Below, piece by piece: positions 34,024-49,928 of a DNA stretch of 64,000 bases (position 1 is its first letter; each line of letters begins with the position of its first letter). The notes below the pieces were generated by a model, which ran no database searches, was not told where the DNA came from, and saw nothing but the letters and a program-made list of their open reading frames with translations. This DNA is from Punctularia strigosozonata HHB-11173 SS5. Its lineage: Eukaryota; Basidiomycota; Agaricomycetes; Corticiales; Punctulariaceae. The DNA lies in contig NW_006767442.1 of the NCBI RefSeq assembly GCF_000264995.1, forward strand, positions 242,662-306,661, given 5' to 3'. Made by a program: the position numbers and the translations under genes.

Positions 34024-35069
34024 CTAAGAGGGCCGCCGGTGGTAACGTCCGTAAGCAGCTATTTCCGCCCAGGGCAGCATCCTGACTGGGGGCATGAGCA
34101 AATTTGCGGTAATCTGTCCTCGAGGATCGCGGTGATCAACCACGGTCCGGGGTGGGGATAGCCGGAACTGAGCGATAGGTCCCTGCGCCTGAAGCCACTC
34201 GTTCACTGTTCTTGCATCCTCTTCGGGCCCTGAGTAATATACCGGAAGCTCCACCGTTGTTGTACTGGTGCCTGCTGCAGCGCAGACTTGGGAAGTCCGT
34301 ACATTCGGAGGTGCTTGGTCATGGAGAGGATCGGAGTAAATGACGGACCTGGGTTGGGATAACCGGAACGGAGCGATAGGTCCCTGCGCCCAAAGCCACT
34401 CGTATACTGTTCTTGCAGCCTCTTCAGACCGTGCGTGATTTACCGGGCCCACCGCCGTTGTTGTACTGTTGCCTGCTGAAGCGCAAGTCCGTACATTAGG
34501 AGGTGCTTGGTCCGGGGGAGTGATCTGATTGCGTATAACTTGAATCACATTGGTGGGCACTCGAAATTCGAAGGCCAGGTGCTTGCAAAGCTCGCGCTCA
34601 AATTGGTTTATGTGTCGTAGATGGACATCCTTGTCCTTCACAAGCTGGTACCAGCCAGAGTTCCATAAAGCGTCGTCCTGCAGAAACTTCATAGAAATAA
34701 TGAACGCGGCGAGAAATAGGTGAATGCCACTTGTGGGCTCGGCTTTCATCCTGGGGTGCGTATAACGCAATCTCATCATGAGGACAATTGCGTGCGCCAC
34801 TGAGTCTAGAGGCGTATGGGAACCACGCAGAAGACGCTCGATGAAGGGTGGCAAATCGTGGCAACTACATCCAGGAAGGCTCTCGTGGTATGGACTTGGT
34901 GAATGAACTATGCTGCAGATGATATGGTAAGCTCGTGCATAGTCGACAGGAGGGGTTATTTCTGCTTTGGATGTCTGTGTTTCTTGCGTTACTAAGATTG
35001 CTTGAGCCGACGAAACGAAGAACTCACCGTCTTCATGTGTAGCGCCAGTTGATGAGATGGACCAGCCAT
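34024..35069 (-). CDS. PHO80-like cyclin with a tandemly duplicated C-terminal tail
   Basis: Two exons: 35028-35069 and 34024-34974, with a 53-nt intron. The protein starts MAGPSHQLALHMKT and continues TSKAEITPPVDYARAY. The cyclin core reads PPFIERLLRGSHTPLDSVAH, AIVLMMRLRYTHP, GIHLFLAAFIISMKFLQDDA, NSGWYQLV and INQFERELCKHLAFEFRVP. This matches Pcl/PHO80-type cyclins that activate Pho85-like kinases. After the cyclin box two consecutive copies of a 64-residue unit follow, each beginning DQAPPNVRT and containing a TVYEWL or TVNEWL plus AQGPIA segment and RLS(Q/P)PR. The end is rich in Pro and basic residues. A TATA box lies 113 bases upstream of the start. The kinase partner is unknown. Confidence 0.8.
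34122..34512 (-). repeat. Two-copy in-frame tandem repeat, 192-base period
   Basis: Inside the cyclin gene tail. Unit 1 covers about 34512-34321 and unit 2 about 34320-34122 on the minus strand. Both begin with codons for DQAPPNVRT; the start-to-start distance is exactly 192 bases (64 codons). The units differ at many positions and by small insertions, so the duplication is not very recent. Confidence 0.8.
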
Positions 35070-35672
35070 ATCGCGGTCATTCGCTATAATGCGCTGAGAT
35101 ATCCTGTTCAAACTCCCCCCGGCGTTAGAAGAACGGTCGTGGTCAGCATGATATTTGTGCTGCTTTGATGCGAATGCCGCTCTTTTATAGCACCAGGTTC
35201 ATCACAGTGGCCACGATATAGGTGGGCTGGGATTCAATTATCCGGTGGGACAACGGTGGCCGGGATGGCAAAGTGCCACATGCATGGCAGGACCGGAGAT
35301 GAGCTTCACGATGAGTCGAATTCGCTATCGCGTCCTAGTCCTAGTACTCTATCCACGATTTCTTCAGCGTGTATATGATTCGTAAGTACAGGAAATGCAG
35401 AGACTGAGGTGATGAGACGATGGGGCGAATCGGAAGGTGCAAGGCGTCGTCCGTATAGTATGACGTCATGGTACAATTGCGCTCTGAAGATTGCCTCTCA
35501 ATGTATGCAGAAGAACGCACGTAATACGGCATCACAATGGGCATCAACACGCTAAATGCTATACAGCAAGTGGAAGATGATGCACGTGGAGAACGATACG
35601 ACTATACGAAGCTATTATATCTGCAGGCTCGGCAGCAGCCGCTCGGCGTTAAGGTAACGTCCCGCTCTCGAG
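35070..35672. other. Intergenic region with cyclin promoter
   Basis: 603 bases between the cyclin start and the reductase stop. It holds the cyclin promoter, including a TATA box at 35182-35189 on the minus strand, and the reductase 3' UTR. No other gene is supported. Confidence 0.4.
35182..35189 (-). promoter_or_regulatory. TATA box of the cyclin gene
   Basis: On the minus strand TATAAAAG, 113 bases before the start codon at 35069. Confidence 0.5.
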
Positions 35673-37289
35673 CTACGTTACCTTCTTTGATTCCCGTTCC
35701 GCTTTGGCTAGGGCCCGCTTGCGGATCGATTTGTGTAGGGAATGCGTGTAGCTGATGAAGACCTATCAACCACGTTAAGCAAGTCTGCGCACAGGAGATT
35801 GGGCGAACAAAATGTAACATACCGAGTTGCTGAACACGTTTGAGACTGCGTGGACGAGATAGTCCGCAATCGCGTGTGAAGGGTACGCGGTGAGCGTCGC
35901 AGGTCGATCTACAGGTTGCTGGGTCCACCACCAAGTCACATGAGGCAATGCGATGGCTCACCAGTACCCGCTGCACCACAGCTTTGACCGATGTGCCGCA
36001 GGACAGAGCGAACATATGAGTCCGGTATGGGCACCGTGAAGGAGGATCTCTTGATTTTGGACATGTTCGATACCTGCAGCATGAACGTATGAGCTCGCAT
36101 GTACTCAAGGGCAGAACCATTGGACATACCACAAAGTACGTGTTCACGCACTGGACGATTACCCCGGATCCCTTGAGCTCCTCCTGCAACGCATCAGAGA
36201 ATGTAGAGACAAAGGCCTTCGAAGCACTGCAAAGCACCGATGAGCATATAACGTGCTCGCGGGGATCAGGGCCCGTACGAGTAGGGGGCAAGCATTGGGC
36301 TTGGAATGGCACCGGAGAAGGACCCGATCGACAGGATCAGTCCGCGCTTTCTGGTAATATTTATCAGTCCGTATCCAATGTGGTTGCATCAGGCTACCAA
36401 CCGCTGGACCATCCCGCCGACGACGGCGCGTGTGGCTCGAAGCGTGCCAAGGCAATTGACCTGATAATCGTTGTCTGAGCATACAGCCGCGAAATCCGAC
36501 GAAGACCCTCACATTCACTATGTTCGTCAGGTCCTCGTTGGGTACTTCGGCAAAGTAGGTCGGCATCGGGTGCGAAAGACCTGCATTGTTGACTAACCAC
36601 CATAATCGGGTCATCACTCCGTAGCATTCCTCATAAGGTTCAGGGACTCACCCAGGACGCCTACGTCAAGAGGCGACACTTTCTCCTTCAGAGTTTCCCA
36701 GCCAGGATGGTCGGGATTGGCAAAATCTAGCACGACGGATATAGTTTGCACTTGGTGTGACGCCTCTTCGGGGGCGAAGATAGAGTCAGCACCAAGATAC
36801 ATCTTGATTTATCGCAAGGCGGACGGACCGAGCTCTTTTGCCAATTCCTGCAGCTTGACCTCGTTACGAGCACATAAAACAATGTTGAAGCCAGCCTTGG
36901 CCAATTGTTGCGCAAATGAAAGGCCAATGCCTGATGTGGGGCCCGTAACAACTGGGTGCCGCATGAGCGCGCGGATGAGCCGTAACACAGAGCTTAACGT
37001 ACCTGCCCACGACCCTTTCCCAGCCCCAAACTTTTTTAACTGCGAGTCGGCGTTATGAGAGCGAGCAGCATGATAGCGAGAGACTCGATAAATACGCTAG
37101 CTCCTGGTAGGACAAATGTTTGCACCAAGACTTGCGAGGCCTTGAACACGAATTGGAGAAAAGAGACGGCTCCGAAGGCGAGGAGCGTAGCCGAAAGAAC
37201 GGGGTGCGAAGCAACTAGAGTACGCTTATGATTAGTATACGTTCCATTCGTCGCAGATACGACATACCGCTCCCAATCACTGCGTCCAT
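35673..37289 (-). CDS. IFA38: Very-long-chain 3-oxoacyl-CoA reductase (KAR)
   Basis: ER-membrane SDR that carries out the first reduction of very-long-chain fatty acid elongation, working with elongase, dehydratase and enoyl reductase. Start ATG at 37287-37289 (MDAVIGS), then an intron and the N-terminal membrane segment SATLLAFGAVSFLQFVF. Next come KFGAGKGSWA, cofactor loop VVTGPTSGIGLSFAQQLAKA, FNIVLCARNE, SVVLDFANPD, VLVNNAGLSHPMP, and LILSIGSFSGAIPSPMLAPY followed by SASKAF. The catalytic Tyr and Lys are present once the intron between them is removed. Later blocks are EELKGSGVIVQCVNTYFV and SNMSKIKRSSFTVPIPD. The C-terminus ESKKVT has Lys at -3 and -4, an ER-retrieval signal. About ten introns. 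It shares a 202-bp promoter with the divergent SPT21-like gene. Confidence 0.92.
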
Positions 37290-37491
37290 GGTGGTTACAC
37301 CGCTGGAATTGGGCGGCGCCAGCAGCACGTCAAGCAAACGCAGTCGTTTCGTCCCAAACGTCTCCGAAACGGGCAGGATGATTGGGGCAAAACACGGATC
37401 ACGCGACCTCATTTACGCGTCTCGGATTTGCGGGAGGGAAAGTTCGTAGACGCGCTGCGTCACACCGTGACGTGGTTGTTTTGCGACGGCG
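37290..37491. promoter_or_regulatory. Compact bidirectional promoter, KAR / SPT21-like
   Basis: Only 202 bases lie between the two start codons, so both promoters and leaders overlap here. The stretch is fairly GC-rich. No TATA box is visible, and no factor site can be named. Confidence 0.6.
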
Positions 37492-40400
37492 ATGACGGTG
37501 AGCGCGCACGCCGGTAAGTGCGCTTGCACAGTTTCGACATATTTGCTGCTCATATATCGGAACAGTGCGCGTTCTATACACTGTCAATGGATCCACGCAA
37601 TATATTTTGGCCAAAACCCGGGCTCAAGTCACACTCCGACCCAACGCAATGTTCGCGGCGGTGTCTTTGCGCACCTGCTTGGACGCGATATGTCGATCCT
37701 CGTACGTGTCAGCAAGTTCAAATGGATACAACGCGTCTGATTGAGGCTGGTTCAATAGTCCGGAGCTCGTGCAGGATAGAGATTACTCAGTGTATCACAT
37801 CGACCCAACCGAAGCACATCCGCCTCAAGCTAGTGCAAGTACACCAGCTGCCGGAGTAGCCGTCGGGATGGGCCTCATGAGTCACTTGATGGCACGGAAC
37901 GACCTGGAGAGCGTTGACGGCGTTCTTATCGAAAGCGCAACGGGGGAAAAGCCAGTTGAAATCGTCTTTGCCCTTCGAGAGGTGAGCAAATTCATAGGAA
38001 CGCTTCTATGGGATGTAACCGGTCTCATCTACGAATCATGTCAAAGGCTCCCGGTGTCCGACGCATCAGTCCCATGCCACCTTGGAGCATCCCTGTTCCG
38101 GAGTCAACATCAAGTGCCGGAGTGCAAAGCAACTCAAGGTCACAAACGCCACTTGACACTAAACCCGCTCTTGAACGAACCCAGTCTCACCCTGTTGCCC
38201 AAACCTCTACCTTGCAACCATCACTATCGGCATCGGAGGCGACACACACGAATCACCAGGCCCCTGCATTCCCCGCAGGAACCCATGCAAATCCAAATCA
38301 ATTGGTCGTGATCGGAAGCCAACACCAGCCCACCCTAGAAGGGCAACGCGAAGTACGATATGCCAAGGCCGCTGACTTCGAGCCCCATATTGTTGCCACC
38401 TATGTTAACCCCCCTGCGGTGCGCATTGTTTCTTTGATCGGATGGTCACGGTACCTGAGTATACGTCGCATATGCTTAGGATGGGCAATATCGGAAACGG
38501 CTGGCAAAACCCAGAGGGCAAGTCGCGACTAAGCGCAAGAAGGAAGGAGAAGTGAAGCAGGAAACCACGGTACAATTCGCGTATTGCCGAATTCCCATTT
38601 CATGACTCATGCGAGTGTCGGTTTTCTCAGCGCAAGTCGACCACTTCAAGGTCGTATTCTTCACCCACTCTCCCGTTCTCATCTCGTGCTTCGGCACAGG
38701 CGACTCTGAATGCCGCTCTCTCTTCGAACCTTCAGACTCCAGGAGCTGGACCATCCAACCTGTCAGCGCAATCCCCCCTAACGAAGGATGGAATATACTC
38801 TTCTGCCGGCGATTCGTCGTTGGCAACGTTGCTTGCGTCGTCGTGTGCGGACAAGAATGCGATGTTATTGAGCGTTCTGTCTGCCATCGACTGGAGCTCA
38901 AACCCGACGGACAAGGCGGCTAGTCCTGCCGACACGGCGCCAATAACTAAATCAGAACCTGAAGGTCTGCTTCAACCAGAAAGTGATTATTGCAGCTGCT
39001 AACCTCCGGCCTCGGTTAGATTCGAAGCCTGTCCCTGCGAATGGGGCTCCAGCGACCACTCAACCAAGCTGCCCGTCTAATCCTGCCCTGGTCTCCGCAT
39101 TGCATCAACTCCTTAGATTAGCTTCGACCACGAACAACAAGAATTCGTTGACGTCTAGCATAGAAGCGCAGGTCGCTCAAGCTTACAATAAGTACCCGCA
39201 ACCCGAATTCAAGCCCGCACCGGTAGATCCGAGACCGAAGAAACGGAGACGAGCAGAAGGGGGTCAGGCCCCGTCCAGTGATGGCTGGGTATGGTCCAAG
39301 TCCGGACCCGGCTCGGAACAGACAGGACCCAACGCCATACAGGTCGTTAAGAAAGAAGAGGAAGATTCGGACGATGACATTGTCCTGCTCGACAAGGCGA
39401 ACGTGAACAGATCCGCCTTCCGCAACCGGGCAGAGAAAGAGAGCGAGTTTCTCTACAAACAAACTGTCGCGCTTGGTGGATCCTCGGCGGCGAGTCCCCC
39501 TGTTCGTCGCACGTCTACATCTCGGACGCCTACGAAGGGGAAAGGGAAAGGCAGGGAGAACGCGGATCCCAGTAGTTCGCCGGCGCCGCGACGTTCGCAC
39601 GACATTGCAGGAATAGGGTTGGGTGGCCTAGGTTCCGAGGGCCGAAATGTGTTGCGGAAGCGAACGCTTAGCGATTTCATGGAGGAGAAGGAGCGAGATC
39701 GTGCCAGGAAGCGGGTAGCTGGTGAACCGCGGTCGTCGTCGTCATTGTCTCAGCTTGGAACGGCTGCGCCACGTCTGCCTATACCACGCTCGGATCCAGT
39801 AGGTCCAGTTGCTTCGCCATCCCCTGCGCACGCAGCGGCATTCGCTCCGGAGCATAGAAATGTCAGCGCAAGTCCGGCAACGACTGGACATGCACAAAGT
39901 TCGCCTACTCGGCGTAGCTCGTATTATCGGACCTTCTCAGAGAAGGCCCTTGACCCGCAATACCTCGCTAAACATCAGGTCCCTGATACTGCCAACTCCG
40001 GCGACAACTCGCGCAGCGGGAGCATGGCCCCTCCTGCCGTGCCGCTCAAGAAGGTAAGGGTACTCAACTGCGCAATCACCGGCGCCTTGATCTCTGACGT
40101 TTCGACCCAGAAGTATGTAGTACCCGAGTGGGCGAGGACGAACACGGCGATGCAACCTCGGGTAGCCAAAACCTCGGGCCAAACAGCAGAATCGGAGCCG
40201 ACCAAAGTCAAGAAGAAGCCGAAGGAGCCAGCTGCAAGACCGGCCTCAAAGATCGCGGACAAGGCGATCCGTAGACCTCCGATACCGCATACATGCGGCT
40301 CAGAGTCGAGGATCCAGCCTGCTCTCGAGATAGCCTCTCCCGCACGGGGGACCTCGCTGCCCGTCATCGCGTCGGACTTCACAGCTAGCATCTTCGGATC

Positions 40401-41442
40401 TTCGTCACCTCCTGCGCAATCCTCGCCACCTAACTTCGCTCGATCAAGCTCGGAAGCACCTAGTACGCCTCCTCGGCGTACCCGAACGCTTTCCGGTACA
40501 CTGCAGACACCCCGCACTCCGCGCTCGACGTCCATGGCTGACTGCGTCTCATCCTTGTTCACGCCGAGCCCCCGTACGCAACGGTCGGGAGGCTCCGCAT
40601 CTTCCCTGCCGAAGCTCCCCAGTTTGTTCGAGTCACCCGCGTTCAAGCTCGCTCGTCGCGACCATCAGGGCGGCGGTGGGCAGGACGATAGCTTCGAAAT
40701 TGACTTGGACGAGGCGCTCGTCAACGAGCTCGAGAGCGAACTGATGGCAGATGAGCCACCGGACTCGCTGCCGGTCGCGAGCAGCGATCTCCCAGGCACG
40801 AGCGACGACGACAGCCTGTCAAACCCGAGGCACTGGTCGTACGATCTACCGCCGTCGTCACCGCTTCCTCCGTCCAGTCCCGTATGCACTCCGCAAGAAC
40901 TGCCTGTGGCGAGTCCCGACCCGGTATTGAGCGCGTCGCCTCCCGACAGCACAGCGACCTCTCCTCGTCCAGACGCGGAGCCTGCAACCATCATGTCCAT
41001 CATCGCACAGCACACTCAGACGGACGATTCGGACATGACGCTCGGCGAGGTCAATGGTGTCTCCACTAGGGACATATTTGCCAGTTTGGGCACGAAAGAA
41101 GCTGGGATGACGGATATCTTGGTGGGAGACGAGCAACTCAATCTCGACCCATCGTTCCTCAACCAGATGTCGTCTATCTTCGACGAATTCGACCAGACGG
41201 CCTCCCAGGCAACGCTTGGGTTTGAACATCTCGACGGTTCGGTCAACCTGGATTTCAACGAGTTCTGGAATTCCGTGCAGCCACTGCTTACAGAGAGCGA
41301 GGCAAAGGCCGCTCAGCAGATCACCGCTGACGACAGTGGTACAGCATCCCAGCCCATGTCGGACTGGGACGTCATCGGTACCGGTGTCGAAACCAAGCTG
41401 GCGGACGATCTGCAATCGCTGTTGGGCGGTTGTCTTGTCTAA
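37492..41442 (+). CDS. Ams2/SPT21-domain transcription regulator
   Basis: Relative of SPT21/Ams2 proteins, which control histone gene expression and chromatin silencing in yeasts. The first exon encodes MTVSAHAV. After a 52-nt intron the domain begins: RVLYTVNGSTQYILAKTRAQ, FAAVSLRTCLDAIC, then a second intron. It continues RDYSVYHIDPTEA, PAGVAVGMGLMSHLM and PVEIVFALRE. These blocks match the Ams2/SPT21 N-terminal domain as I recall it. The rest, about 1,100 residues, is mostly disordered: Ser/Pro-rich, basic stretches such as RPKKRRR, a degenerate Cys motif (LNCAITGALISD), YVVPEWARTNT as in GATA-like Ams2 relatives, and acidic SFEIDLDEALVNELESEL. A 37-nt intron (38983-39019) precedes the long last exon, which ends at the TAA in 41440-41442. 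Nuclear location is inferred. Confidence 0.75.
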
Positions 41443-41821
41443 AGATGTGCATATCTCCAAGATGGGTCCTGCAGTCAGTGCTTCTGCTCCGCGATCGACT
41501 GCGTCATTAACCAGAATACAGAGCAGCAAGAATTCTTTTGTACCTTTCATCGTCATCGTCAGCTCTGTCTCCATGCTTTCGTCCCCTTGCATCAACTACT
41601 ACACATGGATGGTTTCCACAGTACCCAGTACAAAGCCCCGGACTGCGGTTCACTGTTGTCTCAACATCACGTATACTCACATGTATTATCATCAATAGCG
41701 CTCGGATCTTGCATTTTAACCATGCTCATGTGTTGCCGGACCACGGTTTATGTCTATTGTTATGCGCTGTACGTGGTTGTACATCTATAGGAGAACTCCT
41801 GTTTCGCATTCCCTCTCGTAA
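41443..41821. other. Convergent intergenic region
   Basis: 379 bases between converging stop codons. Only 3' UTRs are expected. No structure or repeat noted. Confidence 0.4.
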
Positions 41822-43643
41822 TCACCTTCCATCCGACTCTGAGCCGCTCCCGTCCGCGCTCGACGTCTCTGGAGTACGGGTGCCGTTTGCGGCAGCGGGG
41901 GCGCGCCCGGGCAACGGCTTTTCCTTCATGAACCAGCTGCTCACGAACGCGCACGCGGCCATACCGACGGCGAACCAGAACGCAACCTGCGCCGCGTCCT
42001 CGTACGAGCTGCGCACGGCGGCGCGCGTCGCGTCCGGTAACGTGTCGACGTACGTGAGCGACTCGCGCACGCGGGCGACGATCTCGTCCGCGGCGTGCCC
42101 GGGCAGGCGTTGACGGAGGCGCTGACGGAGTGCGTCCTGGACGAGCGAACCTCCAACGGAGACGCCGACGACGGAGCCGAGCGAGCGGAAGAGGTAGGAC
42201 ACGGCGGTCGCGATCGCCTGGTCGGCCGCGCCGGCATTGGCGATGAGCGCGATGAGGGTCGAGGTGATGCCGCCGCCGTTGCCGAGGGACAGGCACACGA
42301 AGCCGGTGAGGAGGAGCGCGTAGCTCCAGCCGAGCGCGCCTGTCCAGAGCGCGATGATGAGCGCGCCGAGGGTGAGGCTTGCGTACTCGACGATAGTGAG
42401 CGCGTAGAAGCGACCGGTCTTCTGCATGATGATGCCCGCGGAGAGCGAGCCGGTGACTCCTGCGAGGACGCCGGGGAGGAGGGTGAGCCCTGCACGGGTA
42501 GGCGTGAAAGCGCGCGCGGCCTGAAGATAGAGCGGCGCGGTAAAGGTGGCCGCCATGGCAGCGGCCATGCCGAAGAAGTTGCAGAGGTAGGCGGCGAGGA
42601 GGTGCGGCGCACCAACGATGCGGGATGGCGCGAGGGGCTCTTTGGCAAGGCGAGGGTTCGTCTCTACAAACACGAGGAGGGCGAATAGAAGAATCGAGAG
42701 GAGGAGAGGGACTAGGGTGGAGGGCACGGCCCAGGACACGTTGCCGCCGTTGTCGAGCGCGAGGAGGAGGGAGGAGACCGCAAAAACGAGCAGGGCCGAG
42801 CCAAGGAAGTCAATGCGGCGGAGCTTGGTAAAGAAGTCAGCGTGGGAGGGCGAGGGGAGGTGCAGGAGGAGCGAAACAGAGGTGAAGGCGAGGAGGGTGG
42901 CAGGGAACTGCAGGATGAACGCCCAGCGCCAGCCGATGGTGTCCGAGAGGACGCCGCCGAGGGGTGCACCAGTGGCGCCGCCGGAAGCCCAGATGATGTT
43001 GATGATTCCCTGCCACGTTCCGCGATTCCGGAGGGGAACGATGTCGCTCATGATGATGGACACGACAGTGGACATCCCGCCGCCACCTACGCCGGCAAAC
43101 GCGCGGGCAAGGATGAGCTCGGGCATCGAGCGTGCGAGGCCGCACCAGAGGCAACCGAGACCGAAGATGGTGTACGCGAAGAGGAGGCACGGTTTGCGAC
43201 CAAAAATGTCGGCCAGTTTGCCATACAGAGGCTGGAAGCTGGTCATGGTGAGCATGTAGGCGCTTGCTATCCAGCTCGTGTTTTGGAGCTGGTTGAGCTC
43301 GGAGCCGATGGACGCGTAGCAGGATGCGACGATCGTGCCGTCCATCGAGACGAGGAAGACTCCTATGGATAGTGGGAGCACCTATTGCACGGTCAACCAT
43401 ACAGCCAAAATGTAGGAAGGAGCGGAGACGTACGATAGCGAACAACGCGGCACCGGTGGGTGCATCTTTCACAACCTCATCCCCGTTTTCTTCGGCGTCC
43501 CGGCCTTCTGCACGCGCAGCGGGTGCCTCCGTCTCGTACGCGACCACCTCGGGGTCGGTCGGCTGCGGCTCGAGCGCGTCGGCCTGGAGGAGCGGTGTGG
43601 TCTCCGACACGCGTACTTTGACTTTCGGTTCGGGCGGGGCCAT
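41822..43643 (-). CDS. MFS transporter, vacuolar basic amino acid (VBA/Fnx) type
   Basis: A 14-helix major-facilitator (DHA2-like) protein. The first exon (ATG at 43641-43643) gives a hydrophilic N-terminus with an SETTPLLQ dileucine-like signal, consistent with vacuolar sorting. One intron lies near 43382-43435. The main exon starts LPLSIGVFLVSMDGTIVA and continues with the loop motif GKLADIFGRKPCLLFAY, then motif C-like IIWASGGATGAPLGGVL. The central helices are SALLVFAVSSLLLALD and PLLLSILLFALLVFV, the late ones GLTLLPGVLAGVTGSLSAGI and SYLFRSLGSVVGVSVGGSLV. The C-terminus is Ser/Gly-rich and the stop is at 41822-41824. The N-terminal pattern DGTIVASCYASIGSEL is close to Vba1/Fnx1 proteins. 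Substrate remains inferred; a drug exporter is the main alternative. Confidence 0.85.
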
Positions 43644-43961
43644 GACTGACTCGGCCTACTCTCTCCTGGCTATGGGAGTGCTGAGAGAGAACGTTCGCCG
43701 GCTGGGGGCTCTCATTGCGAATCCAGGCCGATAAGCGTCCGTGGTGGCGTCAGCGGAGGAAGGCATGGGAAAATTCTTGCAGCACAACGAATGGGTCGAC
43801 TATCAGAGCACTCCATGCAAGCCTCGTAATACAGTCGCGGCGGCGATTCAAGTGTACATACCATGGCATACGCATTCAGATTCAGTTGACCATAGTACTC
43901 GCAGAAGTAGTGCTGATCTGGGCGGGCATCGGTGAATCCGCTCTCATTTCACTAGCAGTTG
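43644..43961. other. Intergenic region
   Basis: 318 bases between the transporter start and the DJ-1/PfpI stop. It should hold the transporter promoter. No TATA box was identified. Confidence 0.35.
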
Positions 43962-44839
43962 TCACACAAGATCGTAATATGCTGCCCATGGATCGTCGTC
44001 GGCAGTCTTCGCACTCAGCTCCACCACACCGCGGATCTTCTCTGCGTATTCGTCCCCGATGAGGTGCTGAAGAAACGCATTTGCCATGTCGGCGCCTGCG
44101 GGCACAACACTCGCTCCGTCAATGATAATTTGCGATGCACTCGCCGACAGCTCTCACCAGCGGTCACTCCGGAGCTTGTCCAGACATTCCCATCGACAAC
44201 CCATCGTGCCTTTGGCACCCAAACGATTGGTAAATCCTTGGTCGCTTCCTACCATCACCACATTTTGACCTGCCGACCTTGAAGGCGTCCGATGGTTCAC
44301 GCACCTTGGCAGAGTTGAATGCCCTTTTGTTAGTCGTCGCTTTCCTACCGTCCAGAATGCCCGCGCCGGCTAGAACCCATGAACCAGTGCAAACACTAAG
44401 GATATATCGTGCACCAGGAGCTTGTGCCCTGATGAACTCCGTAAGAGAGCGCGGGACTCCCTCAGGTCGAGCGCCTGGACCTAACATCACTCATCATTAA
44501 TCTCGCATAGACTCGCGTATGAGTAGGGGCGGTCGTACCGCCAGGAACTAGCAAAATATCAAACTGCTCTTTGCTTGCAAGGACTTCGTCGTACGTCCTC
44601 TGGGGGAGAACAGAAGGACCGGAGATGGGTTCCACCGGATCGCGGGTGTGCCCCAAGTACTCAATGTCGAAGGCGTACTTCGGTGGTTCTGTGGACAGAG
44701 GCGCACTGATGGGATTGTCCAGTCGCTTGCTCGAGATGAAGCCGAAGAGCTCGATCGGGCCCTGGTAGTCGAGTGTAGTGACTGCGGGGAAGAGGCACAC
44801 CGCGAAGCGCAGGCGTTCGGGGAGGGCGGGGCTTGACAT
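43962..44839 (-). CDS. DJ-1/PfpI (ThiJ-like) family protein
   Basis: Class I glutamine-amidotransferase-like fold; family members include chaperones, glyoxalases and isonitrile hydratases. The ATG at 44837-44839 starts MSSPALPERL, then FAVCLFPAVTTLDYQGPIEL. Four exons fit. A 57-nt intron near 44487-44543 joins FDILLVPGG to PGARPEGVP. The nucleophile Cys is in YILSVCTGSWVLAGAGIL. After an intron come DLPIVWVPKARWVVDGNVW, then TSSGVTAGADMANAFLQHL and EYAEKIRGVVELSAKTADDD. The stop is at 43962-43964. The Cys elbow and the TSSGVTAGAD loop are typical of isonitrile-hydratase-like fungal members. Length, about 230 residues, is normal. The specific reaction cannot be told. Confidence 0.88.
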
Positions 44840-45416
44840 CGCTGTAGATCAATCTGGTCTTCACGGTTAATCGCTAACACTGGGTCCAGCACTGGTGCGT
44901 GCGACACAGAGCAATGCTTGCATGACTCGTCGGGTTCCGCGATTCAATCCAAAGCTAGTCTGCGATCCGATTGACATGGTCGAGTAAGGCGACAAGCTGA
45001 CGATATGATTGCATGATTGCAATGCTCATGCAAGTTGGTAAGATACTCGGACGCAGAGCATCGGAATGCGTGCAGCCGCTATGTTCAAATGATGGCCACC
45101 CCATGACCATGACCATGAAGGGACCAAGAGGTTGCTCGGTCCGAGGAAGTCCGAGGGCCGACGCAAAACACGTGCCTCGCAGATCATTGATCTCCACGTG
45201 ATTGCTACGCGTTTGTGACTTCCGACCGGGACGGACGAGGTCGAGCGAGTCTCGAGAGCTGCGAGGCTAACAGACTTAAACATACATCGCTGCTTGCTAC
45301 CACCATACCGGCCAAGAAGAAAATTCCACGGTGCTACGTTGACTACTTGACCCATAGGACACTCAGTCATCGTACAGCTTGCTGTAATTGGGACCCGGGG
45401 CTCACCACTGTGCACT
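44840..45416. promoter_or_regulatory. Divergent intergenic region DJ-1-like / PEX1
   Basis: 577 bases between divergent start codons. A short run of three ATGACC-type units occurs at about 45101-45118. No TATA box is evident on either side. Confidence 0.4.
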
Positions 45417-49745
<4,329 letters not shown>

Positions 49746-49928
49746 TCTGACTCTGTAGGTCAACGAACAATCACGTCAAGTGTAACTTGGGCCGAACGGA
49801 AACACGGTGTATATATCCGATAACTCATGGGTCTCAACCAAATAATGATATGCATGTCGACAAGAGTAAGAAAAGCGCGTGATGGCGGTAATAGTGTATG
49901 AACAGTAGTCATGGGGGAGAAACGCGCA

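Noticed and set aside
36159-36617. Apparent loss of the catalytic Tyr in the 3-ketoacyl-CoA reductase (unspliced reading gives Cys-Ser-Ala-Ser-Lys).
   Set aside because: An intron between about 36231 and 36282 restores APYSASK with Tyr and Lys; the gene looks intact.
41941-42648. 235-codon open frame on the minus strand in a second frame within the VBA-like transporter.
   Set aside because: It overlaps the conserved transporter frame and is Arg/Ser-rich, as expected for a shadow frame of a GC-rich gene.
45101-45118. Three ATGACC-type units as a microsatellite.
   Set aside because: Too short to be called a repeat feature on its own.
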